Assembly: GCA_028288315.1 (NCBI GenBank)
Contig: JAQBNY010000242.1
Coordinates: 1-6,544 of the forward strand
DNA: 6,544 nucleotides
From: Mucilaginibacter sp.
Lineage (GTDB): Bacteria; Bacteroidota; Bacteroidia; Sphingobacteriales; Sphingobacteriaceae
Direction: 5' to 3'
The notes under the pieces were generated by a model. It did not search any database. It was not told where the DNA came from and saw nothing but the letters and a program-made list of their open reading frames with translations. Made by a program: the position numbers and the translations under genes. The first letter of the stretch is position 1, and every line of letters begins with the position of its first letter. This document shows, in pieces, positions 1 through 4,187 of this stretch.

Positions 1-1
1 T

Positions 2-514
2 GCTACCAAGTGGGCTTTGATTTATGTAGTGGTCTCTATTATAATTACTTATACTTTCCAATTTCTTAATATAGATCAAAATTCGCCAGCAAAATATATA
101 GGTTATTTGCCTTTTATAGCTTTTTGCTTGTTAGCACAAAAAGAGTATAAGGATCTATCCGGTGGATTCATGACTTTTGGAAAAGGTTTTTCTGTTGGTT
201 TTAGATATGCCCTTTTCTCGGGTATAGTTTTAGCTGTATTTGTTTTTATCTACCTTAAGTTTTTAAGCCCGGATGTGTTAACAAAATCTATGGAAGAACA
301 ACAAACCGTAATGGCAGATAAAGGAATGTCACAAGAGCAAATTGACAAGGCTTTAGAAATAGGCACTAAATACGGAGCTATTTTTGGTGCCGTGGCCACA
401 GCCATAGGTTCATTAATATTTGGAGCAATAGTAGCTTTAATAGGTGCTGCCTTACTTAAAAAAGAACGCACAGCATATGATATTGTAGATTCGGCGGAAG
501 ACCCAACTGTATAA
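2..514 (+). CDS. DUF4199 family membrane protein, 5' end outside window
   Basis: This is the C-terminal 170 residues of a small integral membrane protein. The open frame runs back to base 2 without a stop. The codons before the TTG at 17 read A-T-K-W-A, a natural lead-in to the first membrane helix, so the real start is probably a few codons upstream of the window and the TTG is not a start. Four hydrophobic segments can be seen in the visible fragment: about residues 4-22, 33-46, 66-88 and 123-152, the last rich in Gly and Ala. A charged stretch between segments 3 and 4 (about 90-122, with EEQQ and SQEQIDKALE) is probably a soluble helix. This four-helix layout, with a K/E-Y-K loop after helix 2 and the G-F-M-T-F-G-K-G-F motif, fits the DUF4199 family common in Bacteroidota. 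Its biochemical function is unknown. It ends just before a strong hairpin and converges with the PhyH gene. Confidence 0.8.
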   Translation, partial: ATKWALIYVVVSIIITYTFQFLNIDQNSPAKYIGYLPFIAFCLLAQKEYKDLSGGFMTFGKGFSVGFRYALFSGIVLAVFVFIYLKFLSPDVLTKSMEEQQTVMADKGMSQEQIDKALEIGTKYGAIFGAVATAIGSLIFGAIVALIGAALLKKERTAYDIVDSAEDPTV

Positions 515-528
515 TCAGATATTAACCC

Positions 529-567
529 AACAAAACAGGCCGCCCATTTTGAGCGGCCTGTTTTGTT
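529..567. terminator. Bidirectional intrinsic terminator hairpin
   Basis: The arms AACAAAACAGGCCGC (529-543) and GCGGCCTGTTTTGTT (553-567) are perfect 15-nt reverse complements around a 9-nt loop. The stem has a GC-rich core, an A-run on its left side and a T-run on its right side, so it can work as a terminator in both directions. It starts 14 bases after the stop codon of the + strand membrane protein and lies 35 bases beyond the stop codon of the - strand oxygenase, exactly where two convergent genes need it. The structure is seen directly; the terminator role is inferred. Confidence 0.9.
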
Positions 568-602
568 AAAAGCTTTCTGCTTTAGTCTTTTCGCTTTCTG
601 CT

Positions 603-1595
603 TCAATCCCATTTATCTAACCCTAAAAGTTTTCTACCTAAAGGAGATAGTTCAGCAACCGGATTTTTCTTTTCACGTTCCATTGGGTCACCAGGGAAAG
701 CGTAACCTTGCATAGCTTCACGGTTCTTCCAGCTGTTTATACGCCATTGTCTTAATTCCTCATTATCATTCTGAGCAGGCATCATGCTTACATATTGTGC
801 TATACGCACTTTATTGTCGCTGTTATTTGGCCGTATGCCATGTGGCTGTAAGCTGTTAAAGATCAGCAGGTCGCCAGCCTCCATTTTTACTTTTACAATA
901 TCAAAGCCTGTTGTATCTGGTTTAAAATGGTCGCGATCGGCAGGCTGAGTTAATTTCCAGGTATCATAAGTCCTAAACAGTTCTGGAATACATTGGAAAC
1001 CGCCCATTGTCTCATCCGTTTGGTCGGCCAGCGCTAAAACACCCTGTACATTTTGAGGTTTGGTTTCGGGGTCATAATCCCAATGAATAAAACCTTTATA
1101 TTCAAAACCTGGCCTTAAGGGAAAGTTCAGATTTGCTCTGTCAATGTTTGCCCAAAGCTTTTCTGTACCCCAAATATCAGCAAATGCGGCATGCACTTTA
1201 GGGTACTGCCTGTTATCCCACATGTATTGATGATTGTATATTTCTACCATGCCTGTATTATTCAATTCGGCCATTTGCATTTGTGCGTTTGGTTTTTTGT
1301 ACCAGGTATTCATATCATTTTGGTCTTTACATTCATATTCCCAAAGGTAATCGGCCAATTTTTTCACCTGCTCTTTTGGTACAGCGTTTTTGATTATCAC
1401 ATAACCATTAGTTACCCAAAAATCCCAGTCGGCTTCGCTTAACACACGAAGTGGCTCCCCGTTGCTACGATCATTAAGCCGGATAACGCTTGAGGTTGCT
1501 ACTGATGGGTTGCCCGGTATTTCGTTATGGGCCTCGTTTGCTTTCATGTTAACAGCCATTGTCATAGTGGCTGTTGCTTCAGGTTCCATTTTCAT
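603..1595 (-). CDS. Phytanoyl-CoA dioxygenase (PhyH) family protein, 330 aa
   Basis: This is a non-haem Fe(II)/2-oxoglutarate-dependent oxygenase. Members hydroxylate small molecules using O2 and 2-oxoglutarate, giving succinate and CO2, usually in the cytoplasm. The double-stranded beta-helix core spans roughly residues 53-275. The iron triad is visible: H171 and D173 in F-I-H-W-D, then H252 in L-Q-P-H-G. R264, 12 residues after the distal histidine, is well placed to bind the 2-oxoglutarate carboxylate. The length is normal for the family and all key residues are present, so it should be active. The first 45 residues are low in complexity and Met-rich (M1, M3, M11, M13, M17), so the exact start is uncertain; 1595 is the farthest start consistent with a -7 box 24 bases upstream. 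It has no signal peptide. It is transcribed divergently from an AraC regulator, which suggests induction by its substrate. The substrate cannot be told from sequence; the phytanoyl-CoA name is a family label only. Confidence 0.88.
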   Translation of the reverse strand: MKMEPEATATMTMAVNMKANEAHNEIPGNPSVATSSVIRLNDRSNGEPLRVLSEADWDFWVTNGYVIIKNAVPKEQVKKLADYLWEYECKDQNDMNTWYKKPNAQMQMAELNNTGMVEIYNHQYMWDNRQYPKVHAAFADIWGTEKLWANIDRANLNFPLRPGFEYKGFIHWDYDPETKPQNVQGVLALADQTDETMGGFQCIPELFRTYDTWKLTQPADRDHFKPDTTGFDIVKVKMEAGDLLIFNSLQPHGIRPNNSDNKVRIAQYVSMMPAQNDNEELRQWRINSWKNREAMQGYAFPGDPMEREKKNPVAELSPLGRKLLGLDKWD

Positions 1596-1618
1596 AATCT
1601 TATTTGGTTTTAATAGTT

Positions 1619-1626
1619 CAAAGGTA
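1619..1626 (-). promoter_or_regulatory. Candidate -7 box for the PhyH gene
   Basis: Read on the - strand this is TACCTTTG, a full match to the Bacteroidota -7 consensus TAnnTTTG. It lies 23 bases upstream of the ATG at 1595, which would give a short leader of roughly 15-20 bases. No TTG-type -33 box is found at the usual distance; the nearest TTG (1656-1658 on the - strand) is about 29 bases away. A missing -33 box fits a promoter that needs an activator, such as the divergent AraC protein. Confidence 0.5.
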
Positions 1627-1663
1627 GGGTGGTATTTAAGCCGGTTTATTCTTTACAATGACC

Positions 1664-1671
1664 AATATTTG
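1664..1671 (+). promoter_or_regulatory. Weak candidate -7 box for the AraC-family regulator
   Basis: AATATTTG differs from TAnnTTTG at the first position only. It lies 52 bases before the ATG at 1724, and the left arm of the inverted repeat begins two bases after it. No good -33 box is visible upstream. The call rests on position and partial match only. Confidence 0.25.
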
Positions 1672-1672
1672 C

Positions 1673-1723
1673 TCTGTATTGATTTATTTAATATATTTAT
1701 ATGAGTTATTGGTGCAATACAGA
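1673..1723. promoter_or_regulatory. Inverted repeat in the divergent control region, candidate operator
   Basis: TCTGTATTG (1673-1681) and CAATACAGA (1715-1723) are perfect 9-nt reverse complements separated by 33 bases. The right arm ends on the base before the araC start codon. A second shorter pair, ACCAAT (1661-1666) and ATTGGT (1708-1713), sits next to the arms. The arms lie about 47-97 bases upstream of the PhyH -7 box, where an activator would bind, and around the likely start of araC transcription, where self-repression would act. The repeat is seen; the role as the AraC-family binding site is inferred. A 9-bp match in A+T-rich DNA can occur by chance. Confidence 0.4.
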
Positions 1724-2578
1724 ATGAATGAGATTCAGTTAGAACGGGTGGAATTTGAACCGGGCAAATCTTTTAAACTATTCTCGCCACGGCTACGTAA
1801 TACGTTTTTGTGGCATTATCATCCGGAAATAGAATTGGTTTATGTTGAAGCCGATGCAGGTATCCGTCATGTTGGTTCGCATATATCCAGCTATACGCAA
1901 AGCGATCTTGTTTTTATTGGAGGCAATCTTCCTCATCTGAATTTTGACTACCGCTTACGCAGCGACTATCACCAGATAGTGATACAGCTCCGTACCAATT
2001 TCATGGGCGATGCTATTAGCACATCGCCGGAGTTTGCAGCTATTAACCATCTATTTAAAATGGCCGGATTAGGTATCGCTTTTGATGGTGAAACGAAAGC
2101 GTTGGTTGCTGAAAAGTTAAAAGCCTTATCTGGCATGAATTCATTTGAGCAATTGATTGCATTGATAGATATATTTCAGTTACTGGCAGCATCCAACGAA
2201 ATGGTAGTTTTAAATAATGATGAAACCAGCAAGGAGTTTATCCTGAAAGATAAGATAAGGATGGGCGCCATTTATGAATACATTGATGCTAATTACCATC
2301 AAAAGCCTGATGTAAATGTGGTTGCAGGAAAGGTGCATTTAACAACTGCCGCTTTTTGCAGGTATTTTAAACGCCAAACCAACATGACATTTACCGATTT
2401 TGTAAATCAATACCGTATTGAGCGCGCCAAGAATTTATTAATGCAGGGCAAAAATATTACCGAAACCTGCTACGCCATCGGCTTTGAAAGTCTGTCGTAT
2501 TTTAATAAACTGTTCAATAAAATAGTAGGAGAAAACCCCTCTGATTTTAAACGAAACTGGTTGAATGGTAAAAAATAA
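1724..2578 (+). CDS. AraC-family transcriptional regulator with N-terminal cupin, 284 aa
   Basis: This is a DNA-binding regulator. The N-terminal part (about residues 5-95) is a cupin-like sensor domain with the W-H-Y-H-P-E-I-E motif (H31, H33, E35), typical of AraC proteins that sense small molecules. The C-terminal part (about 180-280) is the AraC-type DNA-binding domain with two helix-turn-helix units: about 197-218 (V-N-V-V-A-G-K-V-H-L-T-T-A-A-F-C-R-Y-F) and about 245-265 (I-T-E-T-C-Y-A-I-G-F-E-S-L-S-Y-F-N-K-L-F), followed by the usual G-E-N-P-S-D-F-K ending. The frame is open back to 1658, but the extra 22 residues are hydrophobic and unlike the family, and they would overlap the control region. 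The ATG at 1724 gives M-N-E-I-Q-L-E-R and the usual family length. It is divergent to the PhyH gene with 128 bases between, the normal layout for a local regulator and its target. The ligand is unknown. Confidence 0.9.
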   Translation: MNEIQLERVEFEPGKSFKLFSPRLRNTFLWHYHPEIELVYVEADAGIRHVGSHISSYTQSDLVFIGGNLPHLNFDYRLRSDYHQIVIQLRTNFMGDAISTSPEFAAINHLFKMAGLGIAFDGETKALVAEKLKALSGMNSFEQLIALIDIFQLLAASNEMVVLNNDETSKEFILKDKIRMGAIYEYIDANYHQKPDVNVVAGKVHLTTAAFCRYFKRQTNMTFTDFVNQYRIERAKNLLMQGKNITETCYAIGFESLSYFNKLFNKIVGENPSDFKRNWLNGKK

Positions 2579-2707
2579 ATTGAGGGATTATAAAAACAGT
2601 TTATTCTAACAAAATATCGAAGTAGAACATAAATAGATTGTTACAGTTAACCTTCTTAAGGGAACTATAGTAATGTTTTAATTAATACATCAATAATTAC
2701 TTGTTTA
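2579..2707. other. Non-coding spacer after the AraC-family gene
   Basis: This A+T-rich stretch separates the regulator from the polysaccharide genes. I see no convincing ORF, RNA gene or strong terminator hairpin in it; only short palindromes (GTTAAC, CTTAAG, AATTAATT-like runs) are present. How transcription of the regulator ends here is not evident. Confidence 0.5.
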
Positions 2708-2736
2708 TTGTACATTATATATAAAGTATATATTTG
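2708..2736 (+). promoter_or_regulatory. Bacteroidota-type promoter of the polysaccharide operon
   Basis: TTG at 2708-2710 and TATATTTG at 2729-2736 are separated by 18 bases. This matches the Bacteroidota -33/-7 arrangement (TTG, about 17-23 bases, TAnnTTTG). Transcription would begin near 2741-2745, leaving a leader of about 20 bases before the ATG at 2762. It also argues against translation from the upstream in-frame TTG at 2708, which is part of the -33 box. It is the best promoter match in the window. Confidence 0.65.
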
Positions 2737-2761
2737 TAGCTTGTTGGATACTAACTTAAAA

Positions 2762-4093
2762 ATGCCTGATCAAAAACCACTAAATATATTCAATTTATTA
2801 ACGCCCGATGATATAAATATAGCTGTTATAGGTTTAGGCTATGTTGGCTTGCCCCTTGCTGTTGAATTTTCAAAAAAATATACGGTAGTCGGTTTTGATA
2901 AAAAGCAGACACGTGTCAACGAGTTAAATGCAGGTAACGACCATACACTGGAAATTAACCGCGATGAACTGGAAAAGGTAAAGCGCACTGTAGGGAGCAA
3001 TAAGGGATTGCTTTTTACATCAGATGTAAACGATATAAAGAACTGTAATGTTTATATTATATCAGTTCCAACACCTACTGATAAGCACAACCGCCCGGAC
3101 ATGTATATGCTTAAAAATGCTTGTGAAACAATAGGTGCTGTTATTTCAAAAGGTGATGTTTTTGTATTGGAATCAACCGTATATCCGGGTGTAACAGAAG
3201 AGGTTTGTGTGCCGATAATTGAAAAAATATCAGGCCTTAAACTAAACGAAGGCTTTTATGCGGGGTATTCACCTGAACGTATTAACCCGGGTGATAAGGT
3301 GCATACACTTACTAATATTTTAAAAGTAACTTCAGGTTCTACACCAGAGGCTGCTAACTTTATTGATAACCTTTACGGAACTATTATTACGGCTGGTACA
3401 CATAAAGCACCAACAATTAAAGTAGCCGAAGCCTGCAAAGTTATTGAGAACTCGCAGCGGGATATCAACATAGCTTTTGTAAATGAGCTTTCAAAAATAT
3501 TTAACCTAATGGGAATTGATACGCAGGCCGTATTAAAGGCAGCCCGGACAAAATGGAATTTTTTGAATTTTAAACCCGGTTTGGTAGGCGGGCACTGTAC
3601 GGGGGTTGATCCTTATTATCTTGCACAGCGGGCACAAGAAGTTGGCTATCATCCTGAGATTATATTAGCCGGCCGCAGGCTTAACGACGGAATGGGTACT
3701 TATGTAGCCATGGAAGTTATTAAGCTAATGATTAAAAAAGATATTGCAGTTAAAAATGCCAATGTGCTGGTACTAGGTTTTACTTTTAAGGAAAACTGTC
3801 CCGATGTGCGTAATACACGTGTAATTGATATTATAAAAGTTCTAAACGATTTTGACACCATTTGTGACATTTACGACCCGTGGGCTAATCCTTCAGAAGT
3901 GTATGATGAGTATCAAATAAAGACCATCAATAATTTTGAAAATGTAACGGATAGATACGATGCAATAATATTAGCTGTTGCACATGATGAGTTTTTGAAA
4001 ATTGATCTTACCCGGCTTAAAAAGGCACAATCATCTGTTATTTATGATATAAAAGCAGTGTTAGATGAGGCCTTTACAGATGGTCGTTTATAA
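2762..4093 (+). CDS. Nucleotide sugar dehydrogenase, TviB/WbpO-type UDP-sugar 6-dehydrogenase, 443 aa
   Basis: This cytoplasmic enzyme oxidises C6 of a UDP-hexose to a carboxylate with two NAD+, giving a UDP-uronic acid for surface polysaccharide synthesis. The N-terminal Rossmann domain has I-G-L-G-Y-V-G-L-P (G24, G26, G29), then S-V-P-T-P-T (101-106) and E-S-T-V-Y-P-G (137-143). The middle domain has S-P-E-R-I-N-P-G (170-177) and A-C-K-V-I-E-N (K226). The catalytic cysteine is C279 in G-G-H-C-T-G-V-D-P-Y-Y-L. The C-terminal UDP-binding domain begins near 330 with V-L-G-F-T-F-K-E-N and D-V-R-N-T-R. The S-P-E-R-I-N-P-G and G-V-D-P-Y-Y-L motifs point to the branch acting on UDP-GlcNAc or UDP-GalNAc (TviB, WbpO) more than to UDP-glucose dehydrogenase, but substrate is inferred. 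The ATG at 2762 was chosen over an in-frame TTG at 2708, which lies in the promoter. All key residues are present. It precedes the export gene by 94 bases. Confidence 0.92.
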   Translation: MPDQKPLNIFNLLTPDDINIAVIGLGYVGLPLAVEFSKKYTVVGFDKKQTRVNELNAGNDHTLEINRDELEKVKRTVGSNKGLLFTSDVNDIKNCNVYIISVPTPTDKHNRPDMYMLKNACETIGAVISKGDVFVLESTVYPGVTEEVCVPIIEKISGLKLNEGFYAGYSPERINPGDKVHTLTNILKVTSGSTPEAANFIDNLYGTIITAGTHKAPTIKVAEACKVIENSQRDINIAFVNELSKIFNLMGIDTQAVLKAARTKWNFLNFKPGLVGGHCTGVDPYYLAQRAQEVGYHPEIILAGRRLNDGMGTYVAMEVIKLMIKKDIAVKNANVLVLGFTFKENCPDVRNTRVIDIIKVLNDFDTICDIYDPWANPSEVYDEYQIKTINNFENVTDRYDAIILAVAHDEFLKIDLTRLKKAQSSVIYDIKAVLDEAFTDGRL

Positions 4094-4125
4094 ATACTTT
4101 AATCAATTAAACTGCAAAATTATCT

Positions 4126-4133
4126 TAACTTTG
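4126..4133 (+). promoter_or_regulatory. Candidate -7 box before the SLBB export gene
   Basis: TAACTTTG matches TAnnTTTG in full and lies 54 bases before the ATG at 4188, in the 94-base gap after the dehydrogenase. No clear TTG -33 box is seen at the right distance. It may be an extra internal promoter that lets the export genes be transcribed apart from the dehydrogenase; read-through from the upstream promoter is equally possible, as no terminator hairpin is evident in the gap. Confidence 0.4.
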
Positions 4134-4187
4134 CCAGAATTTAAATAAGACTATTTCTATAAGATAATATAGATCTGAAAACCAAAT

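Noticed and set aside
250..612. A 120-residue open frame on the - strand at the left end
   Set aside because: It lies antisense to the DUF4199 gene, runs through the terminator hairpin, overlaps the end of the PhyH gene and shows no recognisable domain; it is a shadow frame.
1191..1704. Two + strand open frames (1191-1442 and 1462-1704)
   Set aside because: Both are mostly antisense to the PhyH gene, which has intact catalytic motifs; their hydrophobic character is what the complement of this coding sequence would give.
1658..1723. N-terminal extension of the AraC-family regulator
   Set aside because: The 22 extra residues are hydrophobic and unlike family N-termini, and they cover the divergent control region; the ATG at 1724 gives the normal length.
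2711..2733. Alternating TA-rich palindromic stretch
   Set aside because: It overlaps the promoter and is explained by the -7 box and low GC content; there is no evidence for an operator or an invertible element.
2708..2761. N-terminal extension of the nucleotide sugar dehydrogenase from a TTG
   Set aside because: The TTG is part of the -33 box and the extension would lie upstream of the predicted transcript start.
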